A stretch of DNA of 5,433 nucleotides, taken from Bacteroidaceae bacterium (GTDB taxonomy: Bacteria; Bacteroidota; Bacteroidia; Bacteroidales; Bacteroidaceae). The notes beneath the pieces were generated by a model that saw nothing but the letters and a program-made list of their open reading frames with translations, was not told where the DNA came from and ran no database searches. The position numbers and the translations under genes were made by a program. Each line of letters opens with the position of its first letter. The stretch's first letter is position 1. This document shows, one piece after another, positions 1-5,433 of the stretch. The stretch is from the NCBI GenBank assembly GCA_017558165.1, contig JAFYWE010000030.1:1-5433 (forward strand), written 5' to 3'.

Positions 1-13
1 AAACGGTGGAGAA

Positions 14-1039
14 TCATTCACGCCCAATGAAATTCTGCCTTATGATGCAGTCGAGCAGTGTACTGCCCATGGTTCTGAACCGTCCCCAGTGCAGTATTCC
101 GCCACACACCTTGTTGCACCCCGCAAAATCCATCATTACTATTCCTGTGGAGCCTTGCTTGCTGGCCAAGGCGTAAATCACGACGGGATGCAACGCCTCG
201 GCATTACGCTTGTATGCGGCACTTGTGGCTAACCCGGTGAGTCCCGACCACCATCCGTTGTAACCGCTCAGGAAGTTTATTGTCCAAACATCATCGGCAG
301 TCACGGCCGCGTGGTCAAGGAACTGTAACGCGATGCTCTCCTTGGTCTTTTGCCTGGCGTTGTCCGTTGGGGTGTAGTAGTCCTGTATCTGCAGACGTGC
401 AGTTGCGCTGTCGGTGTACGATGTAATGCGTCCGTTGAGGCTCCCATGTTGAGAGTGGCTCCAGCCTGCGATAAACGCCCCGCGGTCACAACCCGTGTAT
501 CTGTTGCGGCTTATGAAGATGATCTTTCCGCGTGCGTTCCCAACTTTCATTGCCGGGGAAAAGATTGCAGCCTTGTCACCGATGTTTTCAATGGCTTTGC
601 CCACTGCTTGTGGCCACAGTGCACGTTCGGCGCTGTTCTCGCTGTCGCTCTCTTCACGCAGCAGAACAATGGCAAATTCGGTGGGGTGTTCGGCCAGTTT
701 GTTGCATAATATTTCCAACGCCTTTCCGAATGATATTTTTGTCCTGATGGGGCCGTGGTAAATATGCAGTTCCTCTCCATTTACGGCTGGGCGCAGGTCA
801 AATGCCCTTACGCCGCACTCCCATTGCTCGGCAAGCGTTAGTTGCTGTGTTTTGCCCAGTCCTGCAACCAACGGCAACCCTTCGCCTGTTGCCGCATCAT
901 GTGCGCCAGGTATTGAGAGCGATGCAACAGTGCGCTCATCATCAAGACGTGACATCCAGTTGCTACCATCAAATCTCTGTGCCACGGCCAGCAGTGGGCT
1001 GCAGAACAGTAACAGAATATATATAAGAAATGATTTCAT
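14..1039 (-). CDS. Secreted phosphatidylinositol-specific phospholipase C (PI-PLC X-domain)
   Basis: Bacterial PI-PLCs cleave the bond between diacylglycerol and phosphoinositol in phosphatidylinositol, and often in GPI anchors. Seen here, numbered from the ATG at 1039 (341 aa): a signal peptide with likely cleavage after AVA (residue 20); the SIPGAHDAAT motif with H47 and D48; FDLRP with D81 and R83; IYHGP with H95; and MMDFAG with D304. These fit the order of B. cereus PI-PLC His32/Asp33, Asp67/Arg69, His82 and Asp274, so the active site looks complete. A WW pair (263-264) after INFLSGYNG lies where family members have a membrane-facing loop. A TTG sits directly before the ATG; I chose the ATG as the commoner start. 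The Shine-Dalgarno is weak, as is usual in Bacteroidota. The start is 13 bases after the mannosidase stop, which implies one transcript. The cysteine at residue 13 does not sit in a proper lipobox, so a soluble periplasmic or exported enzyme is likelier than a lipoprotein. Substrate is not determined. Confidence 0.9.
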   Translation of the reverse strand: MKSFLIYILLLFCSPLLAVAQRFDGSNWMSRLDDERTVASLSIPGAHDAATGEGLPLVAGLGKTQQLTLAEQWECGVRAFDLRPAVNGEELHIYHGPIRTKISFGKALEILCNKLAEHPTEFAIVLLREESDSENSAERALWPQAVGKAIENIGDKAAIFSPAMKVGNARGKIIFISRNRYTGCDRGAFIAGWSHSQHGSLNGRITSYTDSATARLQIQDYYTPTDNARQKTKESIALQFLDHAAVTADDVWTINFLSGYNGWWSGLTGLATSAAYKRNAEALHPVVIYALASKQGSTGIVMMDFAGCNKVCGGILHWGRFRTMGSTLLDCIIRQNFIGRE

Positions 1040-1052
1040 CAATCAGGGCATG

Positions 1053-3356
1053 TTAACGTGTCTCGCGCGAAAAAGAGTATGGCACATCCTCATCGGCCGT
1101 TCCGCGTGAGCGGTTGGGTTGTGTACTCATCCTTACCATTATGTCTGCGCCTTGCATGAGTGTCTCGTGGGTTATATAGTTGTGGTTGTACTCCTTGCCG
1201 TTTACCAGCATGTTTTCAATGTAGATGTTGCTGTCACTGTTGGCGGGCGCGTCAACGGTGAATGTGTTGCCGTTCTCAAGATGCACCGTAGCCTTCTTGA
1301 ACAGCGGTGCTCCAAGTACATACTCGTTGCTTGCTGGGCACACGGGGTAGAATCCTAATGCCGAGAATATGTACCATGCCGATGTCTGGCCGTTGTCCTC
1401 GTCGCCGCAGTAGCCGTCGGGGGTGGGGGAGTACATGCGCTCCATGACCTCGCGTAGCCAATATTGCGCCTTCCATGGCTCGCCGGCATAGTTGTAGAGG
1501 TAGATCATGTGCTGTGCAGGTTGGTTGCCGTGGGCGTAGTTGCCCATATTCATCACGCACATCTCGCGTATCTCGTGTATGGGGAACCCGTAGTAGCTGT
1601 CATCGTAGGTTGGCGGCACGGCGAATACCGAGTCAAGCATCTGTACAAAGTCGCTCTTACCGCCCATGAGGTCTATGAGACCCTGCACGTCATGGAATAC
1701 CGACCATGTGTAGTGCCAGCTGTTGCCCTCGGTAAAGTTGCCGCCCCACTTGAGCGGTGAGAAGTTCTCCTCGAACGTGCCGTCGGCCTTGCGACCGCAC
1801 ATCAGTTTGTATTCCTCGCGGAACAGGTTGCGGTAGTTGAGCGCGCGCTTCTCAAGTTCGCGTATCTCCTTCTTCGGTCTGCCAAGTTCTTTTGCCACCT
1901 GCAGTATGCACCAATCGTTGTAGGCATATTCCAGAGTGCGTGCGGCGCTCTCATGTATCTTCGCGTCGCAAGGGATGTATCCCAGACTGTTGTAGTATTC
2001 GTGTCCCAGACGGCCTGTCGATGACACATCGGGGTGCACGGCGCGGGTGCCGTGCTGCAATCCCTCGTAGAGTGTCTTGGTGTTGTTTACGCGTATGCCC
2101 TTGACGAAGGCGTCGGCAAGTACCGATGCCGAGTTGTTGCCCACCATGCAGCCACGGTGTCCCGGGCTTGCCCATTCGGGGTAGAACCCGCTTTCGCGGT
2201 AGGTGTTCAGCAGTCCCTCCTGGATTTCGGCATTCACACTGGGGTAGACAAGGTTCAGTAGCGGGAACAGTGAGCGGAACGTGTCCCAAAAACCGGTGTC
2301 GGTGTACATGTAACCGGGCAGTACCTCACCGTTGTACGGGCTGTAGTGCTGTATGCCGCCGTCGGCCGCAATCTCGTACAGCTTGCGCGGGAACAGCAGG
2401 GCACGGTAGAGGCATGAGTAGAACGTGCGCATGTTGTCAAGGTCGCCGTCAACCTCAATCCTGCCAAGTACGCTGTTCCACTTATCGCGTCCTTGTGCCA
2501 CGATTGTGTCAAACGGGGTGTTGCCGAGCTCACCGAGGTTAAGCTCTGCCTGTGTGGCGCTGATGAATGATGAGGCCACGCGTGCGTGTACCTTCTCTCC
2601 TTTTTGGGTGCGGAATCCAATGACGGCGCCTGTGTGGTATGCAGTCTGTTGCAACTCGCCCTCTCTCATTGATAGGGTAGCAGCGCTGTCGCCTGCAAAT
2701 GTTGATATAGCCTCAAACGGCTTGTCGAATTCTATTACAAAGTAGTTGCGGAAATTGGCCGGAACTCCGCCGCTGTTGCGCGTGGTGTAACCGATGACCT
2801 TGTTCTTCTCGGGAATAACCTCGATGTACGAGCCTTGGTCGTATGCATCAATCACTACGGATGAGTTACCTTGCGGGAACGTGAACCTGAACATTGCCGC
2901 GCGCTCGGTCGGTGCAATCTCGGTAACAATGTCATAGTCGGCAAGGTACACCTTGTAGTAGTGGGGCAGTGCGGTCTCGCCCTTGTGCGAGAACCAGCTC
3001 GCGCGCTTGGCCTCGTCCAGCAACACGTCACCTGTTACCGGCATAAGCGAGAACTGTCCGTAGTCATTTATCCATGGGCTCGGCTGGTGGGTCTGTTCAA
3101 AGCCGTAGATCTTGTGCGCAGTGTATGTGTATTGCCATCCGTCGCCCATCTTGTTGGTGCGCGGGGTCCAGAAGTTCATGCCCCACGGCATGGCTATTGC
3201 AGGGTAGGTGTTGCCGGCCGACAGTTCGAACGAAGACTGTGTACCCATCAGCGGGTTTACATACTGTACATAGTTGCGTGATGCAACGCGCTCCTGGGCA
3301 TTGACCGTGAATGCCAGTGCCGACAACAGAAAGAGTATAAGAATTGTCTTTTTCAT
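1053..3356 (-). CDS. GH92 family alpha-mannosidase, probably alpha-1,2-specific, secreted
   Basis: GH92 enzymes are calcium-dependent, inverting exo-alpha-mannosidases that remove terminal mannose from N-glycans, yeast mannan and similar glycans. This 767-aa protein has a signal peptide cleaved probably after VNA (residue 20), with no lipobox. An N-terminal beta-sandwich (about 30-270) opens with VNPLMGT and is followed by an alpha/alpha barrel (about 290-767). Conserved motifs: EGNSWHYTW (E543, expected catalytic acid), IHEIREM (H594, E595), HGNQP (609-613) and GDEDNGQTSAWY (D652 and D654, expected base and partner). All sit ten residues after BT3990 Glu533, His584/Glu585 and Asp642/Asp644 as I remember that enzyme. 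The His-Glu pair marks alpha-1,2 specificity there. Glu at the acid position argues against the mannose-phosphate-type GH92s, which have Gln. W95 in HQPSPW may match BT3990 Trp88. Length is full for the family. It lies downstream of the sigma factor (135-base gap) and upstream of PI-PLC. Confidence 0.95.
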   Translation of the reverse strand: MKKTILILFLLSALAFTVNAQERVASRNYVQYVNPLMGTQSSFELSAGNTYPAIAMPWGMNFWTPRTNKMGDGWQYTYTAHKIYGFEQTHQPSPWINDYGQFSLMPVTGDVLLDEAKRASWFSHKGETALPHYYKVYLADYDIVTEIAPTERAAMFRFTFPQGNSSVVIDAYDQGSYIEVIPEKNKVIGYTTRNSGGVPANFRNYFVIEFDKPFEAISTFAGDSAATLSMREGELQQTAYHTGAVIGFRTQKGEKVHARVASSFISATQAELNLGELGNTPFDTIVAQGRDKWNSVLGRIEVDGDLDNMRTFYSCLYRALLFPRKLYEIAADGGIQHYSPYNGEVLPGYMYTDTGFWDTFRSLFPLLNLVYPSVNAEIQEGLLNTYRESGFYPEWASPGHRGCMVGNNSASVLADAFVKGIRVNNTKTLYEGLQHGTRAVHPDVSSTGRLGHEYYNSLGYIPCDAKIHESAARTLEYAYNDWCILQVAKELGRPKKEIRELEKRALNYRNLFREEYKLMCGRKADGTFEENFSPLKWGGNFTEGNSWHYTWSVFHDVQGLIDLMGGKSDFVQMLDSVFAVPPTYDDSYYGFPIHEIREMCVMNMGNYAHGNQPAQHMIYLYNYAGEPWKAQYWLREVMERMYSPTPDGYCGDEDNGQTSAWYIFSALGFYPVCPASNEYVLGAPLFKKATVHLENGNTFTVDAPANSDSNIYIENMLVNGKEYNHNYITHETLMQGADIMVRMSTQPNRSRGTADEDVPYSFSRETR

Positions 3357-3398
3357 AATGCTTGTGTGAGATGGAGTATCATGCGAATGTCACAAATG

Positions 3399-3406
3399 CA
3401 AATGTA
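3399..3406 (-). promoter_or_regulatory. Candidate Bacteroidota -7 promoter element for the mannosidase/PI-PLC pair
   Basis: Read on the minus strand this is TACATTTG, an exact match to the Bacteroidota -7 consensus TAnnTTTG, 42 bases before the GH92 ATG. I found no good TTTG at the expected -33 distance (the bases there read AACC), so the match is half a promoter. If real, the enzyme pair can be transcribed by the housekeeping sigma factor without readthrough from the sigma gene. Confidence 0.4.
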
Positions 3407-3491
3407 GGAATAAATAAGTGAAAACGGTTGAAAAAGATGGGCGTTTTCGCTGTACATACACTGGAATGTGGAATGTGAGGCGCCGGTGCAT

Positions 3492-4028
3492 TTATGCCAT
3501 GTAATCCTTCAATACCTCCTTTAGTATGATTCTGGAACAATTTATGCGGCTCTTGACCGTGCCGATGGGGATGTCCATTACAAACGCAATCTCGTTGTAC
3601 TTGTGCCCGTGGATAAGCAACCTCATGGTCTCTCGACGTCCGTCGGGGAGCCTGTTCACGGCATTGCATATGTCGTTATATTCGCTTGTGGAACTGCATC
3701 GTGCCGAGAACATCGAACAACTGTCGGTGTGGCTCAGCTCCTCAACGGCAAGCATCCTCTTCTCTCGGTTAGTCTGGTTTATGTATGCGTTGCGCATGAT
3801 TGCCCGTGCCCACTTCTCGAAGTCGGTGCCGTCCTTGAATTTCTCCTTGCCCACCAGAACCTTCAATGCCGTGTCCTGCATAAGGTCGTTCGCCCTGTCG
3901 CAATCCCTGGTCAGGGAGTGTGCATATCTCAATAGCTTGCCGTAAAGAGCCAACAGCTCCTTCTCAATATCTGTAGTTTCCAATGTCGTTGTTTTTCTGC
4001 TCCACAAATAAACAACCGAAACCGCCAT
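3492..4028 (-). CDS. ECF-family RNA polymerase sigma factor
   Basis: Extracytoplasmic-function sigma factors direct RNA polymerase to a small set of promoters. The 178-aa protein has the minimal two-domain plan. Region 2 spans about 25-88 (LLRYAHSLTRDCDRANDLMQ, then FEKWARAIMRNAYINQTNR for the -10 contact). A linker with several Ser and Cys residues (about 99-115) leads to region 4 (about 117-173), whose helix-turn-helix reads YNEIAFVMDIPIGTVKSRI (144-162). The start at 4028 has a GGAG six bases upstream, which is unusually good for this group. A later in-frame TTG (3983, residue 16) would remove an oddly hydrophobic N-terminus and remains possible. It is co-oriented with the mannosidase/PI-PLC genes and divergent from the HD gene. 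In polysaccharide-utilisation loci such factors usually precede a FecR-type anti-sigma and SusC/SusD genes; here neither follows. That it controls the two enzymes is inferred from position. Confidence 0.93.
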   Translation of the reverse strand: MAVSVVYLWSRKTTTLETTDIEKELLALYGKLLRYAHSLTRDCDRANDLMQDTALKVLVGKEKFKDGTDFEKWARAIMRNAYINQTNREKRMLAVEELSHTDSCSMFSARCSSTSEYNDICNAVNRLPDGRRETMRLLIHGHKYNEIAFVMDIPIGTVKSRINCSRIILKEVLKDYMA

Positions 4029-4034
4029 TTTGTT

Positions 4035-4039
4035 CTCCG
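4035..4039 (-). promoter_or_regulatory. Ribosome binding site of the sigma factor gene
   Basis: On the minus strand the bases read CGGAG, with six bases (AACAAA) before the ATG at 4028. The other protein starts in this window lack a clear Shine-Dalgarno at normal spacing, so this one supports the 178-aa start over the internal TTG. Confidence 0.6.
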
Positions 4040-4171
4040 TTTTATGCTATTTTTTTCTTTTATAACAGAATTTATACTATCCGTCTGCAGGATAAGAATG
4101 CTGTACACTTTGTAACTTGTTGGTTGGTAACGAAGTATGTGGTGATGTCTAGTAGTGAGTTGTGTGGAAAA

Positions 4172-4193
4172 TTATGCATTTTTTTGTGCATAA
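4172..4193. repeat. 7-base inverted repeat, candidate operator, with overlapping DnaA-box-like sites
   Basis: Arms TTATGCA (4172-4178) and TGCATAA (4187-4193) are perfect reverse complements separated by eight bases, mostly T. Arm centres are 15 bases apart. On the minus strand 4185-4193 reads TTATGCACA and 4163-4171 reads TTTTCCACA; both fit the DnaA-box consensus TTWTNCACA, in the same orientation. The site lies about 87 bases before the HD gene start and 144 bases before the sigma start. Function is unknown; a regulator-binding site is the simplest reading. Confidence 0.4.
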
Positions 4194-4249
4194 GCTGTTG
4201 CTTGCGAAATAAAAACCCGCTTAAAGTACTGCACGTGCCGGAATTTGTT

Positions 4250-4257
4250 TAGCTTTG
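4250..4257 (+). promoter_or_regulatory. Candidate Bacteroidota -7 promoter element for the HD-domain gene
   Basis: TAGCTTTG matches the Bacteroidota consensus TAnnTTTG exactly and lies 22 bases before the ATG at 4280, giving a short leader. The -33 region has no clear TTTG at the expected spacing; a TTTG at 4244-4247 is too close to serve. The leader is purine-rich without a Shine-Dalgarno, as is common in this phylum. Confidence 0.45.
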
Positions 4258-4279
4258 TGCAGACAGAAAAAAGACAGTT

Positions 4280-4906
4280 ATGGGAACCCTTGAAAGAGCG
4301 ATAGAGATTGCGCGCCAGGCGCACAGCGGCCAACTTGATAAAGCCGGCAATGATTACATAAGCCATCCATTACGTGTGATGGCAATGGGGCAGAGTACGG
4401 ACGAGAAGATCGTCGGCGTACTGCACGATGTCGTAGAGGATTCAGCCTGGACATTCGAGCAGCTGGCAGTCGAAGGCTTCGCCCCACACATAATCGAAGC
4501 CCTGCGTTGTGTGACCCGTCTGTCCGACAGCGAGCCATACGACAAGTTCATTGCCCGTGTAAAGGAGAACCCATTGGCAACGGCTGTAAAGTTGAACGAT
4601 CTTGCCGACAACATGGACATCCGTCGCCTGCCATACCTCTCGGACAAGGACGTCAAGCGTCTGAAGAAATACCTCAAGGCATACAAGCAGCTCACCGGCA
4701 CGCCCACATACTCGGTATACGCCTGCCGTCAGGAGTTTCCCAACGCCTATGACCCGTGGAGTGAGGAGGATGATTGGACTCTGACAAAAATGTGGTGTAG
4801 CGGAGCTTCTTTGCAGGAACTCTCGGCGCATTTCCAACGCAAACCAGGCGCAATCCTTTCACGTATAAGGAAACTGGAGCTCGAGGAAAAGTGCGGAAAA
4901 AGGTGA
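4280..4906 (+). CDS. RelA/SpoT-type HD phosphohydrolase with C-terminal Myb/SANT-like helix-turn-helix
   Basis: The N-terminal part (about 3-140) resembles the (p)ppGpp hydrolase domain of RelA/SpoT and the stand-alone hydrolase MESH1. It has QAHSGQLDKAG, YISHPLRV (H29), LHDVVEDS (H49, D50, E53, D54) and VKLNDLADNM (D107, N111). H29, H49-D50 and D107 are the expected manganese ligands, so it should be an active metal-dependent hydrolase. The 208-aa length leaves no room for a synthetase, TGS or ACT domain. Residues about 157-201 (YDPWSEEDDWTLTKMW, then LQELSAHFQRKPGAILSRIRKLEL) look like the Myb/SANT-like PW-[ST]-EEE-D module with a helix-turn-helix that is appended to many Bacteroidota proteins. 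Alarmone hydrolysis is the best guess; another nucleotide phosphohydrolase is possible. It is cytoplasmic, with no signal peptide or membrane segment. The next gene overlaps its 3' end, suggesting co-translation. Confidence 0.88.
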   Translation: MGTLERAIEIARQAHSGQLDKAGNDYISHPLRVMAMGQSTDEKIVGVLHDVVEDSAWTFEQLAVEGFAPHIIEALRCVTRLSDSEPYDKFIARVKENPLATAVKLNDLADNMDIRRLPYLSDKDVKRLKKYLKAYKQLTGTPTYSVYACRQEFPNAYDPWSEEDDWTLTKMWCSGASLQELSAHFQRKPGAILSRIRKLELEEKCGKR

Positions 4907-5262
4907 TATACTGTTGTTGTATATGCAACAATACAGATGCCAAACCAGCCGAGAATCATTTGCACGCTAATGTAGACATTGCGATTATGCCTGTTGATAC
5001 ACTGTTAAGATATTGCAGCTACTACAAGGGTGAGAACGAATGTCCGCCGGAGTATTATGGAAAAGACGAAGGACAACTATGGCTTGCCGAGAAGTTCGTC
5101 TGCGATGAACTGTGCGAACTCTTTGATGCCACCAACCTCCATGTCAGCTTTGCAAGCTATGTAGGGTGCTATGTCGGTAAATGGAACCCGTATGGGCTTC
5201 ACAATGTGATGAGGCGTTATTTCGACAAATTCCCCGAACTACGTGGCAAGTGCGTCTATTGA
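4891..5262 (+). CDS. Small cysteine-rich hypothetical protein
   Basis: I do not recognise this 123-aa protein. It has ten cysteines: a cluster at 8, 9, 10 and 12 (YCCCICNN), then 42, 51, 71, 75 (CDELC), 93 and 121. It is also rich in Tyr and acidic residues, with no signal peptide or membrane helix, so it is probably cytoplasmic and may bind a metal or be redox-active. The C-terminal part (about 84-123, HVSFASYVGCYVGKWNPYG onward) looks like folded protein. The start is uncertain. The GTG at 4891 overlaps the HD gene by 16 bases and has GAGG four bases upstream. A GTG at 4903 would overlap the HD stop as GTGA. An ATG at 4987 would give 91 aa and lose the cysteine cluster. Tight overlap with the HD gene, in the same direction, argues for a translationally coupled pair. 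Confidence 0.65.
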   Translation: MRKKVIYCCCICNNTDAKPAENHLHANVDIAIMPVDTLLRYCSYYKGENECPPEYYGKDEGQLWLAEKFVCDELCELFDATNLHVSFASYVGCYVGKWNPYGLHNVMRRYFDKFPELRGKCVY

Positions 5263-5433
5263 CGTTCTGCGACACCTGTATTAGTGGATATTCTAAGAAG
5301 CTGTTTAAATTTCTAAAAAAAGTTTTTCTTATACTATAAGTCGCTGTTTCGTTGTTTTTTATATTCAAAAATGTCTGTTTTCTTCTTTTTCTCGGTTACG
5401 TAGCCCGCTACGCGCCCTACAAAAAATAATAAA
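5263..5433. other. A/T-rich non-coding tail, possible repeat or mobile-element edge
   Basis: No gene is supported in these 171 bases. The composition changes sharply after the hypothetical gene: runs of A and T dominate 5300-5390, the hexamer TTCTAA recurs at 5291 and 5312, and an A7 run is followed by G and a T5 run (5315-5327). A short GC-rich patch with a hairpin follows at 5391-5420, then A/T-rich sequence to the edge. No convincing GC-hairpin-plus-T-run terminator for the upstream genes was found, although the A-run/T-run around 5315-5327 could act as a weak one. Sequence of this kind often belongs to repeats or insertion-sequence flanks in Bacteroidales, but that is a guess. Confidence 0.4.
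5399..5412. repeat. 6-base inverted repeat (hairpin) in the GC-rich patch
   Basis: CGTAGC (5399-5404) and GCTACG (5407-5412) are perfect reverse complements with two bases between, so an RNA would form a five-pair stem with a four-base loop. No T-run follows on either strand, so it is not a standard intrinsic terminator. Confidence 0.5.

Larger units (their letters stand above)
4029..4279. other. Divergent intergenic control region between sigma factor and HD-domain gene
   Basis: This 251-base stretch is visibly richer in A and T than the flanking genes and holds no ORF I would call a gene. From left to right it carries the sigma factor Shine-Dalgarno, a T-run at 4050-4056 (A-rich leader of the sigma mRNA), a dyad at 4172-4193 with two DnaA-box-like sites, and a -7 promoter element for the rightward gene. 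I found no exact TAnnTTTG for the leftward sigma gene, so its promoter is not identified. Confidence 0.7.

Noticed and set aside
992..1004. Possible lipoprotein signal (LLFC) in PI-PLC
   Set aside because: The residue before Cys is Phe rather than Gly/Ala/Ser, and a good signal peptidase I site (AVA) follows a few residues later.
2126..2542. Plus-strand open frame of 138 codons opposite the mannosidase gene, encoding an Arg/Cys-rich product
   Set aside because: A shadow of GH92 codon use; composition is unlike a folded protein and it shows no motifs.
3441..3450. Possible terminator hairpin (GCG-TTTT-CGC) between sigma and mannosidase genes
   Set aside because: The stem is only three pairs, and the T-run on the minus strand is separated from it by several bases, so it is too weak to call.
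3463..3476. Tandem GGAATGT duplicated once
   Set aside because: Two copies of seven bases, with no link to a promoter or known site; probably chance.
3526..3945. Plus-strand open frame of 139 codons opposite the sigma factor
   Set aside because: It lies wholly inside the sigma gene on the other strand, and its product shows no family motif, while the minus-strand product is a clear ECF sigma.
4029..4279. Replication origin, suggested by DnaA-like boxes in A/T-rich DNA
   Set aside because: Only two boxes, no cluster or unwinding-element repeats, and no origin-linked genes nearby; a regulatory role is likelier.
4442..4837. Minus-strand open frame of 131 codons opposite the HD gene
   Set aside because: The plus-strand frame carries the full HD motif set; this one has no recognisable features.

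Overview
The window looks like a piece of a chromosome from a gut-type Bacteroidota (Bacteroidales) organism. The signs are a GH92 mannosidase of the Bacteroides thetaiotaomicron BT3990 type, a short ECF sigma factor, weak Shine-Dalgarno sequences, and two sites that match the Bacteroidota -7 promoter element TAnnTTTG exactly. Genus cannot be told from the sequence alone.

Left block (positions 14-4028, all on the minus strand, so transcription runs right to left): an ECF sigma factor, then a secreted GH92 alpha-mannosidase (probably alpha-1,2-specific), then, 13 bases further on, a secreted phosphatidylinositol-specific phospholipase C (PI-PLC). The two enzymes both carry signal peptides and are almost certainly co-transcribed. 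Together they could attack mannosylated phosphatidylinositol structures, such as GPI anchors, yeast mannosyl-inositol-phosphoceramide or mycobacterial PI-mannosides: the mannosidase trims alpha-mannose and the PI-PLC cuts the inositol-phosphate to lipid bond. This pairing is the most interesting biological idea in the window, and it is an inference. No SusC/SusD-like or FecR-like anti-sigma gene is visible.

Middle (4029-4279): a 251-base divergent intergenic region, richer in A and T than the genes. It holds the sigma factor ribosome binding site, a good promoter match for the rightward gene, a 7-base inverted repeat, and two same-strand sequences that fit the DnaA-box consensus, 22 bases apart.

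Right block (4280-5262, plus strand): a small RelA/SpoT-type HD phosphohydrolase with no synthetase domain but with a C-terminal Myb/SANT-like helix-turn-helix. It is overlapped by a small cysteine-rich protein of unknown function. The last 171 bases (5263-5433) hold no gene I can support; they are strongly A/T-rich, with poly-A and poly-T runs and a GC-rich hairpin, and may be the edge of a repeated or mobile sequence.
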